Shown here one piece after another: positions 1 through 6,275 of a stretch of DNA of 7,464 nucleotides. The stretch comes from Deltaproteobacteria bacterium (GTDB lineage: Bacteria > Desulfobacterota > Binatia > Binatales > Binataceae), in contig PMOH01000184.1 of assembly GCA_003161515.1 (NCBI GenBank), forward strand, positions 1-7,464, read 5' to 3'. The stretch's first letter is position 1. Each line of letters begins with the position of its first letter. The notes below the pieces were generated by a model that saw only the letters and a program-made list of their open reading frames with translations, searched no databases and had not been told where the DNA came from. Both the position numbers and the translations under genes were made by a program.

Positions 1-282
1 TCCAGATCCTGTACCAACTCTGGCGATCCCATCTCATCATAAGGTCATCCTGAAATGATTCTTTCGAGGTCGGTAGGTTTCTCGATCGGCTCAGCGCACG
101 CCCCCGTTAGACGATTTGAAACGAACCTAAATTCGCGGCTTGGATCACATCGCCGCGAATTATTGAAAGGATTACCAACAAAAAATTCCCTTATCCAAAT
201 GTCCCCCTCGCAGAAGTTTCCAAACTGAAAAGCCGAGACGCATTTACGCGCGAAATCCTCGAGCGTCCTCCCGAAAAAAGAA
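1..282. other. Region without a supported gene; possible decayed coding remnant
   Basis: This stretch is visibly less GC-rich than the genes to its right, and no complete gene in it is convincing. The longest open frame is on the minus strand (293 down to 45, TTG start, 82 codons). It has no recognisable motif and runs through the inverted repeat at 130-161, so I do not call it. On the plus strand, the frame starting at position 3 reads protein-like segments interrupted by stops at 51 (TGA), 108 (TAG) and 117 (TGA). It is then open from 120 to a TGA at 285-287, with a charged, proline-containing tail ending LERPPEKRT. There is no ATG, GTG or TTG in that last part. It could be the eroded 3' end of a gene to the left of the window, or chance. 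Confidence 0.3.
130..161. repeat. Perfect 10-bp inverted repeat with 12-nt loop
   Basis: The left arm AATTCGCGGC (130-139) is the exact reverse complement of the right arm GCCGCGAATT (152-161), with a 12-nt loop (140-151). Neither side carries a run of T residues, so it does not look like a classical intrinsic terminator in either direction. It could be an operator, an RNA hairpin at the end of an upstream transcript, or a relic of a mobile palindromic element. Confidence 0.7.
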
Positions 283-322
283 CCTGAGAGCAAAGTAGCG
301 CGCCGCGCGCAACTTTGCGCTT
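283..322. repeat. Dispersed palindromic repeat, copy A (40-nt exact match to copy B at 7425-7464)
   Basis: These 40 nt recur exactly, in the same orientation, at 7425-7464. The element is an imperfect palindrome that extends a few bases beyond the matched part. TGAGA (285-289) pairs with TCTCA (322-326), and GCAAAGT (290-296) pairs with ACTTTGC (312-318). After one A/A mismatch, a GCGCG/CGCGC stem closes a 3-nt loop, and a 3-nt bulge (319-321) lies on the right side. No T-run follows, so a simple intrinsic terminator is unlikely. It resembles REP-like or other dispersed intergenic palindromes, but I cannot assign it to a named family. Copy B is cut by the window edge, so the full repeat may be longer. 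Confidence 0.85.
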
Positions 323-332
323 CTCACTGGGT

Positions 333-349
333 GCAGGGGTCACCCCTGC
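333..349. repeat. Short perfect hairpin next to the dispersed repeat
   Basis: GCAGGGG (333-339) and CCCCTGC (343-349) form a 7-bp perfect stem around the loop TCA. It starts 6 nt after the end of the palindrome at 285-326, so the two may be parts of one two-hairpin element, as in composite REP/BIME-type repeats. The window ends before the matching position after copy B, so this cannot be tested here. Confidence 0.6.
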
Positions 350-482
350 CGCCCGCCGCGCAGGCGATTATTTCTTTGCGTTATTTTCATCGCCACTTTC
401 TTGATAGGGGAGAGGTTCGGAGAACTCCCCCGTTTACACCAACATCAAAAACCGCCACGATCACCTTCGCCCCATTTACGCC
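350..482 (+). other. Leader region upstream of trmFO
   Basis: This is the only non-coding space from which trmFO and the genes behind it could be transcribed. A loose sigma70-like pair, TTGCGT (376-381) and TTGATA (401-406), has a 19-nt spacer, which is too poor to call a promoter. GGGGAG (407-412) and CTCCCC (425-430) could form a 6-bp stem with a 12-nt loop in the leader. The purine-rich stretch near 407-415 looks like a ribosome binding site, but it is about 68 nt from the trmFO ATG and does not serve it. Confidence 0.25.
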
Positions 483-1832
483 ATGAACGAACCACAAGTA
501 ACCGTCATCGGAGCCGGACTCGCCGGCAGCGAAGCCGCATGGCAACTCGCGCGCCGAGGCATCCGCGTCCGCCTCATCGAAATGCGCCCGGTGAAAATGA
601 CCGAAGCTCACCGCACATCTGACTTCGCGGAACTCGTATGCTCGAATTCGCTCCGCAACGACTCGATGGACACCGCGGTCGGCGTCCTCAAACAAGAAAT
701 GCGCCGCCTCGACTCGCTCGTTATCGCGTCCGCCGATCGCGCGCGCGTCCCCGCCGGCTCCGCCCTCGCCGTCGATCGCAATGACTTCTCTCGCAGTATC
801 ACCGCCGCGCTCGAACAACATCCGATGGTCGAAATTGCGCGCGCCGAAGCATGCGCGATACCGAGCGGCATGACAATTCTCGCGACGGGTCCTCTGACCA
901 GCCCCGCCCTCGGCGAATCGCTGAATAATCTGATCGGTCCGCGCAACTTGTATTTCTACGACGCGATCGCGCCCATCGTCGCCGCTGATTCCGTCGACAT
1001 GAGCGTCGCCTTCATGGCCTCGCGCTACGGCAAGGGCGGCGACGACTACATCAACTGCCCGATGACCGAAGCTCAGTACGAAGCCTTCGTCGCGGCTGTG
1101 GTAGCGGCCGAAAAAATTGAACTGCACGCATTTGAAAAACCGGTTTATTTCGAAGGATGCATGCCGATCGAGGAAATGGCGCGACGCGGCCCGATGACCC
1201 TCGCCTTCGGCCCGATGCGCCCGGTCGGGCTCTCAGAGCCACGCAGCGGCCATCGCCCCTTCGCGGTCGTGCAGCTCAGACAGGACGACTCCGCTGCCCA
1301 TCTCTACAACATGGTCGGCTTCCAGACCAAGATGACGTATCCCGATCAGCGCCGCGTGCTGCGAATGATCCCCGGCTTGGAGCACGCCGAGTTCGTGCGC
1401 CTCGGCTCGATCCATCGCAACACCTTCGTCGATTCGCCGCGCCTGCTCCTCCCGACGCTCCAGCTCAAAACCCGCGACGATCTCTTTCTCAGCGGTCAGA
1501 TGGTCGGGGTCGAAGGCTACGTCGAGTCAGCGTCCGCCGGATTGCTCGCGGGCATCAACGCCGCCAACCTCCTGATGAATCGCGAACTCGTCGTGCCGCC
1601 GCCCGAGACCGCGATAGGCTCGCTGATTGCCTACATCACCGATTCAACCCGTCGCGATTTTCAGCCGATGAACGCGAATTATGGCTTGATGCCTGATTTG
1701 AAAATCCGCGCGCGCGGCCGCGAGAAAAAAATCCAGATGGGCAATCGCGCGCTCTCGGCTATCGACGAGTGGATCCAGCGGGAACAGATCGGACCGCCTG
1801 CATCTATGGCGTTGTCCGAGGTTCGGCTATAG
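483..1832 (+). CDS. trmFO: Methylenetetrahydrofolate-tRNA-(uracil-5-)-methyltransferase TrmFO (Gid)
   Basis: TrmFO is a cytosolic flavoprotein that makes 5-methyluridine at position 54 of the tRNA T-loop, using methylenetetrahydrofolate as carbon donor and reduced FAD. The 449-residue length fits the family. The N-terminal FAD-binding Rossmann motif is GAGLAGSEAA (residues 10-19). The family signature AELVCSNSLR puts a cysteine at residue 53. FEGCMPIEEMA puts the second cysteine at residue 226. These match the two functional cysteines known in Bacillus subtilis TrmFO (Cys53, Cys226). The C-terminal segment LSGQMVGVEGYVESA is also typical. ATG 483 is the only ATG, GTG or TTG between the upstream in-frame stop at 405-407 and the Rossmann motif, although it lacks a clear Shine-Dalgarno. 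It is the first gene of the probable five-gene run and ends 23 nt before the HU gene. Identification is secure. Confidence 0.97.
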   Translation: MNEPQVTVIGAGLAGSEAAWQLARRGIRVRLIEMRPVKMTEAHRTSDFAELVCSNSLRNDSMDTAVGVLKQEMRRLDSLVIASADRARVPAGSALAVDRNDFSRSITAALEQHPMVEIARAEACAIPSGMTILATGPLTSPALGESLNNLIGPRNLYFYDAIAPIVAADSVDMSVAFMASRYGKGGDDYINCPMTEAQYEAFVAAVVAAEKIELHAFEKPVYFEGCMPIEEMARRGPMTLAFGPMRPVGLSEPRSGHRPFAVVQLRQDDSAAHLYNMVGFQTKMTYPDQRRVLRMIPGLEHAEFVRLGSIHRNTFVDSPRLLLPTLQLKTRDDLFLSGQMVGVEGYVESASAGLLAGINAANLLMNRELVVPPPETAIGSLIAYITDSTRRDFQPMNANYGLMPDLKIRARGREKKIQMGNRALSAIDEWIQREQIGPPASMALSEVRL

Positions 1833-1841
1833 AAAATCGCT

Positions 1842-1847
1842 AGGAGG
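1842..1847 (+). promoter_or_regulatory. Consensus Shine-Dalgarno of the HU-like gene
   Basis: AGGAGG is a full Shine-Dalgarno match, 8 nt before ATG 1856. It is much stronger than the sites of the other genes in this run, which fits the high expression expected of a nucleoid protein and fixes the start of the HU gene. Confidence 0.9.
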
Positions 1848-1855
1848 TCCCGTCG

Positions 1856-2125
1856 ATGACCAAAGCGGAATTGATTGATACGATCGCGCGGTCCACCGAT
1901 CAGCCGAAAAAGCAGGTCGCCGCCACCCTGGACCTCGCCTTCGAACAAATCGCGCGCGCGATTCGCAAGGACAAGCGCTTCTGGGTGCCCGGCTTCGGCA
2001 CCTTCTCCGTGCGTCGCCGCAAACCGCGCGCCGGTTTCAATCCGCGCACCAACGCGCCGATGACAATCCCGGCCTCGCGCACGGTAGGCTTTCGTCCCGC
2101 GCCCCAGCTAAGGAAAGGTCTCTGA
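1856..2125 (+). CDS. HU/IHF-family DNA-binding protein
   Basis: This is an 89-residue member of the HU/IHF family of small, dimeric, basic proteins that bend and compact DNA in the nucleoid; 89-95 residues is the usual size. The N-terminal helical part (MTKAELIDTIARSTDQ, then a second helix to about residue 40) leads into the beta core signature VPGFGTFSVRRRKPRAG (about residues 44-60). The DNA-binding arm has the family Asn-Pro (NPRT, about residues 62-65), where the proline intercalates into DNA. The usual Gly after NPxT is replaced by Asn-Ala-Pro in this copy, a mild deviation at the arm tip. The C-terminus ends PAPQLRKGL, like the family's P.k.Lk ending. Subtype (HU versus IHF) cannot be decided from sequence alone. 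It lies 23 nt behind trmFO, and its stop TGA (2123-2125) overlaps the proposed CTG start of the next gene. Confidence 0.95.
   Translation: MTKAELIDTIARSTDQPKKQVAATLDLAFEQIARAIRKDKRFWVPGFGTFSVRRRKPRAGFNPRTNAPMTIPASRTVGFRPAPQLRKGL
2111..2124 (+). promoter_or_regulatory. Shine-Dalgarno and CTG start overlapping the HU stop (translational coupling)
   Basis: AGGA (2111-2114) lies 7 nt before CTG 2122-2124, and the bases CTGA at 2122-2125 join this start to the HU stop TGA. Between the upstream stop at 1876-1878 and ATG 2293 this frame has no ATG, GTG or TTG at all. Starting at 2293 would remove the first membrane helix. The arrangement therefore supports a rare CTG start with stop-start coupling. 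Confidence 0.55.
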
Positions 2126-3627
2126 CCACGAGCCCTTCCAAAGCCGACGAGCGCGATCAGCCACCGGGCCGCCCGCTCGACCGTACGATCTCCCACCCGC
2201 TCGTTTCACGCCGTGCGCTAAATCTGATTCTTCTCCTCGTCGCGCTCAGTGCGGGCAGCGCGCTGCGCTTTGCCAATCTCGGCACGCTCGAAATGTCGCC
2301 CGACGAAGGCGCGTCATGGGCCGCCGCCGTTGCGCAAACCGCGCACGAAGTGATCGCGCGACAACCGTCGCTCAATCCCGGCGAGCTGCCGATTCACGAC
2401 CTGATGCTGCACGGATGGATCGCGCTGTTCGGCTCGAGTCTGACCGCGATGCGCGCGCTCTCGGCGGCCCTCGGCGTCGCGTCGATACTGCTCGTTTATT
2501 TCTGTGTCTGTGAACTGTTCGAGGAATCGCCGCTGACCCGCGACGACGCCAGCACCGTCGCATCGCTCAGCGCGATCGTCTTCGCGCTGAATCTCGTCAC
2601 GATCAAATACTCGCACGAAGCCCGGATGTATCCGCTGATGCTCGCCGCGATTCTCGCGCAAGTCACGATTTTCCTTCGCGCCCTGCGCATTGGCGGATTC
2701 GCCAACTACGCCGCAGTCGTAATCCTAACCGCAATCGCAATCGCCTCGAACTTCGCCGCGTTACTGATCCCCGCGACCGAAGGCCTCTGGCTAATCTATA
2801 TAATCGCGCGCGCCGGATGGCTCCCCGACAACGCGAAGGTTCGTCGCGCTGCGATGATCGCGATCGCCCTCGCCGCCGCCGGACTGATCCTCCTGCCGAA
2901 ACTTTTCTCATCGCTGCACGCAGCCTCAACGGGAAGCCTCGGTGGATGGCGCAAGCTTCCCGCTCTCTACGAGCCTTTCGCGCTATTCAACAAAGCCACC
3001 GGCAGCATCGCCTTTCCAATTCTCGCGCTGCTCGCGATTTGGGGCGTCGTCCGTGGATGGCGGCGCGGCGCGCGCGACCCAATCGCCTTCGCGCTCCTCT
3101 GGATGTGGGCGCCGCCGCTCATGATGCTCATCGCGTCGTGCGCCATCGCTCCCGTCTTCGTCGAGCGTTACGCGCTCTCATGCTTCGTTCCGTTTTTCAT
3201 CCTCGTCGCAGTCGGAATCTTCGAAATGCCCAGGGCTTCCATTCGCATCGGCGCCGCATCAGTGGGGCGGGCCGCCGTGCCCGCCCTCGCCCTGGCACTC
3301 GCAATCGCATTCTCGCTCGGCCATATCGTCTCGTACGATCGCAAATCGCACGACGCGCAATATCGCGAAGCAATCGCCGCCGCCGATTCCGCGCTCAAGC
3401 CCGGCGAAGTCATGACCGTCGTCCCGTCCTACGCGATCGAAGTCCTTCGATATTATCTCCCTGCTGATCAACTCGATCGCGCGGTTCGCTATGATTCATC
3501 AGCGACCGCTGCCGCCGTGTTGATTATCGGCGATCAAAACCTCGCGCCCGGCGCCGCCCAGTCATATAAGAAGGAATATCCGCAAACGGTCGCGCGCCTG
3601 CGCGGCGTAACAGTGCTGCGAAAGTGA
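2122..3627 (+). CDS. GT39/ArnT-like membrane glycosyltransferase (PMT_2 type)
   Basis: This is a polytopic inner-membrane protein of about 501 residues with GT-C fold features. Such enzymes move a sugar from a polyprenyl-phosphate donor to lipid, protein or glycan on the periplasmic face. The start used is CTG 2122 (weak evidence); the first ATG is 2293. With the longer start, an Arg-anchored hydrophobic helix (about residues 32-48) precedes the first periplasmic loop, whose MSPDEGASW carries the Asp-Glu pair (61-62) at the place of the GT-C catalytic acid. SHEARMYPL (164-172) is the typical GT39 helix-cap motif, and VERYAL (347-352) matches the conserved E-R-Y segment. About ten further hydrophobic segments follow, then a soluble tail of about 100 residues. 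The methyltransferase gene begins 6 nt later. The donor and acceptor sugars cannot be inferred. The family call is good; the exact start is uncertain. Confidence 0.88.
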   Translation: MTTSPSKADERDQPPGRPLDRTISHPLVSRRALNLILLLVALSAGSALRFANLGTLEMSPDEGASWAAAVAQTAHEVIARQPSLNPGELPIHDLMLHGWIALFGSSLTAMRALSAALGVASILLVYFCVCELFEESPLTRDDASTVASLSAIVFALNLVTIKYSHEARMYPLMLAAILAQVTIFLRALRIGGFANYAAVVILTAIAIASNFAALLIPATEGLWLIYIIARAGWLPDNAKVRRAAMIAIALAAAGLILLPKLFSSLHAASTGSLGGWRKLPALYEPFALFNKATGSIAFPILALLAIWGVVRGWRRGARDPIAFALLWMWAPPLMMLIASCAIAPVFVERYALSCFVPFFILVAVGIFEMPRASIRIGAASVGRAAVPALALALAIAFSLGHIVSYDRKSHDAQYREAIAAADSALKPGEVMTVVPSYAIEVLRYYLPADQLDRAVRYDSSATAAAVLIIGDQNLAPGAAQSYKKEYPQTVARLRGVTVLRK

Positions 3628-3633
3628 GATGCG

Positions 3634-4488
3634 ATGAGCGATCAGAATCCCGAAGCTTTGAAAATAAAGGGCCAGCAGAAAACCGCGTGGGACGACAGCG
3701 CCGAGGGATGGAAACGATGGTGGCCGACCTTCGAGCGCGCCGCGCAAATCGTCAATGACCGCCTCGTCGAGCTCGCAGGCGTGCGCGCCGGCAATCGCGT
3801 CCTCGACATCGCAACCGGTAGCGGCGAGCCCGCGCTGACCTGTGCGCGCGCCGTCGGACCTTCAGGACGCGTCGTCGCCGTGGACATGTCACCTGGGATG
3901 CTCGCGATCGCGCGCGAACGAATCGACGCCGCTGGTCTCACCAACGTCGATCTCGTCGAGTCCGACGCCGAATCGCTCCGCCTCGACCCCCATTCCTTCG
4001 ACGCCGCGCTCTGCCGATGGGGCCTCATGTTCATGCCCGACCTCGACGGCGTGGTGCGCGCGATGCACCGTGCACTCAAGCCCGGCGGCCGCTTCGCAAC
4101 CGCAGTCTGGTCGCAGGCCGACAAGGTCCCGATGTGCGCGCTCGCGCGCGACGCGATTCGACGCATCACCGGCATCGTGCCGCCGCCCAACGCGCTCGAA
4201 CCGATGCGCCTCGCCGACCCCACGATCCTCGAGCGCGCGCTCGCCGCCGCAGGCTTCCATGACGTGACGATCGAGCGCCTGATCGTCACCTTCGAATTTC
4301 CCTCGGCCGACGCCTTCGCCGACTTCCGCGCACAAATCGGTGGCACCCGCGCGACGCTCTCCAAAATGCCGCCCGACGTTGCCCGCAACGTGCGCGAAGC
4401 AGTCGTCGCCTCGGCGCGCGAATTCGCAGACGACGCCGGCAGTGTGCGACTCGTCAACGAGACCATCTGCTTCGGCGCCCGAGCGTAG
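3634..4488 (+). CDS. Class I SAM-dependent methyltransferase (UbiE/Methyltransf_11-like)
   Basis: This 284-residue cytosolic protein has the Rossmann-type SAM-binding fold. Motif I is VLDIATGSGEP (56-66), with Asp58 and the glycine loop. The ribose-binding acid is Asp84 in VVAVDMS (80-86). An acid near the adenine is Asp111 (ESDAESL). Motif II is FDAALCRWGLMFMPD (122-136), and the LKPGGRF loop follows at 148-154. The N-terminal Trp-rich segment (W19, W26, W29, W30) before motif I is shared by UbiE-like small-molecule methyltransferases. The C-terminal half (after about residue 160) is the variable substrate lid, so the substrate cannot be named. ATG 3634 is 6 nt after the previous stop and has only a weak purine-rich site (GTGAGA, 3624-3629). 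Its position between two GT-C-like genes suggests methylation of a sugar, lipid carrier or related small molecule, but that is inference. It is not assigned as ubiE/menG because no quinone genes are nearby. Confidence 0.9.
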   Translation: MSDQNPEALKIKGQQKTAWDDSAEGWKRWWPTFERAAQIVNDRLVELAGVRAGNRVLDIATGSGEPALTCARAVGPSGRVVAVDMSPGMLAIARERIDAAGLTNVDLVESDAESLRLDPHSFDAALCRWGLMFMPDLDGVVRAMHRALKPGGRFATAVWSQADKVPMCALARDAIRRITGIVPPPNALEPMRLADPTILERALAAAGFHDVTIERLIVTFEFPSADAFADFRAQIGGTRATLSKMPPDVARNVREAVVASAREFADDAGSVRLVNETICFGARA

Positions 4489-4499
4489 CGGACTTCGCC

Positions 4500-6062
4500 T
4501 TGACTGCTGCGACTCCCGCACGCGTCTCGCTCCTTCGCTACTCCCCGGCTCTCGTCCTCATCGCGATCGTGATCGCCGACGCGCGCCAGCTCGCCGATTC
4601 CGACATGTGGGGCCACGTCCTCTGGGGCCGCGAGCTCCTCGCTCACGGCTCGCTCCCGCGCGGCAATCCATATTCGTATTCCGCAGTCGGCTACCCGTGG
4701 TTGCGTCACGAATGGCTCGGCGAAGTGACCATGGGCGCGCTCTTCAACCTGTTCGGCCCGTGGGGTTTGAAGCTGTTCAAGTTCGCCTGCAGCGCCGGCA
4801 CCATCTGCTTCATGGTCCTCGCGATGGCCGAAACCGCGGCGCCGGTTCTCGCGCAAATTCCAATTCTGATGATCGTCCCCCTGATGCTCCTGCCCGCGAT
4901 GCAATTCCGCCCGACGCTCTTCGATTTCCTCGCGCTGTCCGCAATCATCGCGCTGCTCAGCCGCCACAATTGGCGCGGCTCGGCCCCGCTCTGGCTCGCG
5001 ATTCCCATCGTCGCGATTTGGAGCAACCTCCACGGCGGATTTTTTCTCGGCATCGTCGTGATCGGCGTCTATGGCGCAACCGTCTTCCTACTCGACCTCG
5101 TCGCACGCACCAGTCCGCGCCGCGGTCTCTGGATCATCGCGATCGCCGCCGCTGCCGCCGCATCTACGCTCTGCACTTTCCTGATCCCGCCCGCCCGCGA
5201 CACCTGGCTCACCCTGATCCACTCGATTTTCAACCCGATGACGCACTACGCGATCGAAGATTGGAAACCCCTGCTCTCCGCACTGATGCAGGCGGACGGC
5301 GGCAGTTTCGCACAGAAGTATTTCGTCCTGGTGCTGCTGTATTTTGCCGCCGCCGTGTTATCAGTGATCCTCACGCCCCGCGGTGGCGACACTCCAATGG
5401 TCGCAGTCGCCGCCTTCACGCTCGCGATGGCCTTCGCCGCCGAACGCAATATCCCCATCGCCGCGATCGCGATTGCCCCGGTCTTTGCGAACCACCTCGG
5501 CCTACTCTTCAAATCGCGCGACGTCACTGCCGCACCCGCGCCGAATGCTCGCGAAGTCTCGCGCGCCGGCCGTTTGACCATGGAAATCCTGATCGCAGTC
5601 GTCGCGATTTCATTCGCGCGCCTCGACGGAGTGCTGACCCCGGGAATCAACGTGCATGGATTTCCCGTGCGTGCGCTGGACTTCATGAAAACTCACGACC
5701 TCGAGGGCAACGTGCTCGCGCAGTACGGATGGGGCCAGTACGTCATCTGGCACGGCGCGCCCGGCATGAAAATTTTCATCGACGGCCGCTACGACCTCGC
5801 TTATCCGCCCGCGGTCGTGTGGGATTGGTTGAAGTTCGCCAACAACCTCGACGGCGCCGCGCAAACCCTCACGGCCTATCCGCATGATTTCGTTTTGCTC
5901 GAACAGGATTTGCCCGCCATCAAGCTGATGGACGCCCAACGCGATTGGCGCCTCATCTACCGCGACGACGTTGCCCGCCTGTACGCGCGCGCTAACTCAC
6001 CCGCCGCCCATCTCGACGCTGTGACGATCACCGGCAAATCTCCGCCAGAATTTTTCCCGTAG
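4500..6062 (+). CDS. Polytopic membrane protein, GT-C glycosyltransferase-like
   Basis: This 520-residue protein has a short N-terminal helix (about 15-26) followed by a loop reading DSDMWGHVLWGRELL (33-47) and then PRGNPYSYSAVGYPWLRHEWLGEV. An acidic residue followed by W-x-H and then N/D-P-(Y/F)-S and W-x-x-x-E-W-L is characteristic of a widespread uncharacterised group of GT-C-like membrane proteins. There, the acidic residue after helix 1 takes the place of the catalytic Asp. Roughly nine hydrophobic segments follow to about residue 380. Then comes a soluble C-terminal domain (about 400-520) beginning LEGNVLAQYGWGQY and containing FIDGRYDL. The start is TTG 4500, 11 nt after the methyltransferase stop, with GCGGA (4488-4492) upstream; the next ATG would cut into the acidic motif, so the TTG is preferred. 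It is probably a lipid-linked sugar transferase acting with the GT39 gene two positions upstream, but its function is unproven. Confidence 0.8.
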   Translation: MTAATPARVSLLRYSPALVLIAIVIADARQLADSDMWGHVLWGRELLAHGSLPRGNPYSYSAVGYPWLRHEWLGEVTMGALFNLFGPWGLKLFKFACSAGTICFMVLAMAETAAPVLAQIPILMIVPLMLLPAMQFRPTLFDFLALSAIIALLSRHNWRGSAPLWLAIPIVAIWSNLHGGFFLGIVVIGVYGATVFLLDLVARTSPRRGLWIIAIAAAAAASTLCTFLIPPARDTWLTLIHSIFNPMTHYAIEDWKPLLSALMQADGGSFAQKYFVLVLLYFAAAVLSVILTPRGGDTPMVAVAAFTLAMAFAAERNIPIAAIAIAPVFANHLGLLFKSRDVTAAPAPNAREVSRAGRLTMEILIAVVAISFARLDGVLTPGINVHGFPVRALDFMKTHDLEGNVLAQYGWGQYVIWHGAPGMKIFIDGRYDLAYPPAVVWDWLKFANNLDGAAQTLTAYPHDFVLLEQDLPAIKLMDAQRDWRLIYRDDVARLYARANSPAAHLDAVTITGKSPPEFFP

Positions 6063-6166
6063 CCAAGTGATCCCACGATGATCGACGGCGTCCCCGTCAA
6101 CAGCACGTATCGACCTGCGTTCTTCCCATGATTGAGCCCGGTCGCACCAACTGTCGCGGGGGTTTT

Positions 6167-6182
6167 TGTAACAAACAGGCGC
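6167..6182 (+). repeat. 16-nt direct repeat, copy 1 (possible operator)
   Basis: TTGTAACAAACAGGCG occurs here and again at 6204-6219, 37 nt apart start to start. The first nine bases, TTGTAACAA, are close to a palindrome (TTGT.ACAA), as in many repressor or activator half-site pairs. Both copies lie 60-110 nt upstream of the first paralogue's ATG. Confidence 0.75.
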
Positions 6183-6183
6183 A

Positions 6184-6202
6184 ATCTCCGCCAGCGAGAT
6201 TA
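6184..6202. repeat. 6-bp inverted repeat between the two direct repeats
   Basis: AATCTC (6184-6189) and GAGATT (6197-6202) form a 6-bp stem with a 7-nt loop, filling the gap between the two 16-nt direct repeats almost exactly. The symmetrical repeat-hairpin-repeat layout suggests a binding site or a small structured element rather than chance, but the stem alone is short. Confidence 0.5.
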
Positions 6203-6203
6203 T

Positions 6204-6219
6204 TGTAACAAACAGGCGG
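6204..6219 (+). repeat. 16-nt direct repeat, copy 2 (possible operator)
   Basis: This is the exact second copy of TTGTAACAAACAGGCG. Its TTGTAA part overlaps the weak -35 candidate, so a protein bound here could control the first paralogue. No copy is found upstream of the second paralogue. Confidence 0.75.
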
Positions 6220-6275
6220 GAATTGTATTTTTGCTCCCAACCACAGAGTCGTCATCCAAAAAGAGGGGGCTGTCG

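Larger units (their letters stand above)
6063..6275 (+). other. Intergenic region upstream of the first paralogue
   Basis: These 213 nt separate the GT-C gene from the tandem paralogues and are less GC-rich than the coding parts. They hold the 16-nt direct repeat pair and the hairpin described separately. The open frame of the downstream gene extends back to TTG 6132, but this extension shows no coding character and runs through the repeats, so I treat it as untranslated. TTGTAA (6204-6209) and TGTATT (6225-6230) resemble -35 and -10 boxes, but the 15-nt spacer is short, so this is a weak promoter candidate. Confidence 0.5.

Noticed and set aside
106..112. GTTAGAC (also at 6857-6863), resembling the integron attC core GTTRRRY
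   Set aside because: No matching RYYYAAC partner at a suitable distance and no attC-like fold were found at either place, and there is no integrase gene. Seven-base matches are expected by chance.
387..1127. 246-codon minus-strand open frame over trmFO
   Set aside because: It is antisense to trmFO, which has all family signatures. The frame has no recognisable domain.
3642..5033. 463-codon open frame on the minus strand across the methyltransferase and the start of the GT-C gene
   Set aside because: It has low-complexity, Arg/Ala/Glu-rich composition with no motif, and it lies antisense to two clearly coding genes. In this GC-rich codon usage, antisense frames stay open by default.
963..5470. 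Repeated GCGATCGC octamer (963, 2860, 3904, about 5139, 5463), as in cyanobacterial HIP1
   Set aside because: All copies are inside genes, mostly where Ile and Ala codons (ATC GCG, GCG ATC GCC) alternate. Codon bias explains it better than a genome-wide tag.
4340..5887. 515-codon plus-strand open frame overlapping the GT-C gene
   Set aside because: It is Arg/Pro/His-rich with no domains, and it is the shifted frame of a gene that shows membrane helices and conserved motifs.
6037..6195. AATCTCCGCCAG at the end of the GT-C gene (6037-6048) and in the intergenic hairpin (6184-6195)
   Set aside because: A 12-nt match is expected about once by chance in a window of this size, and the flanks do not continue.
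6132..6275. N-terminal extension of paralogue 1 from TTG 6132, and of paralogue 2 from TTG 6912
   Set aside because: The extensions do not resemble each other and have no ribosome binding site, and the first runs through the direct repeats. Similarity between the paralogues begins exactly at the ATG codons 6276 and 6948.
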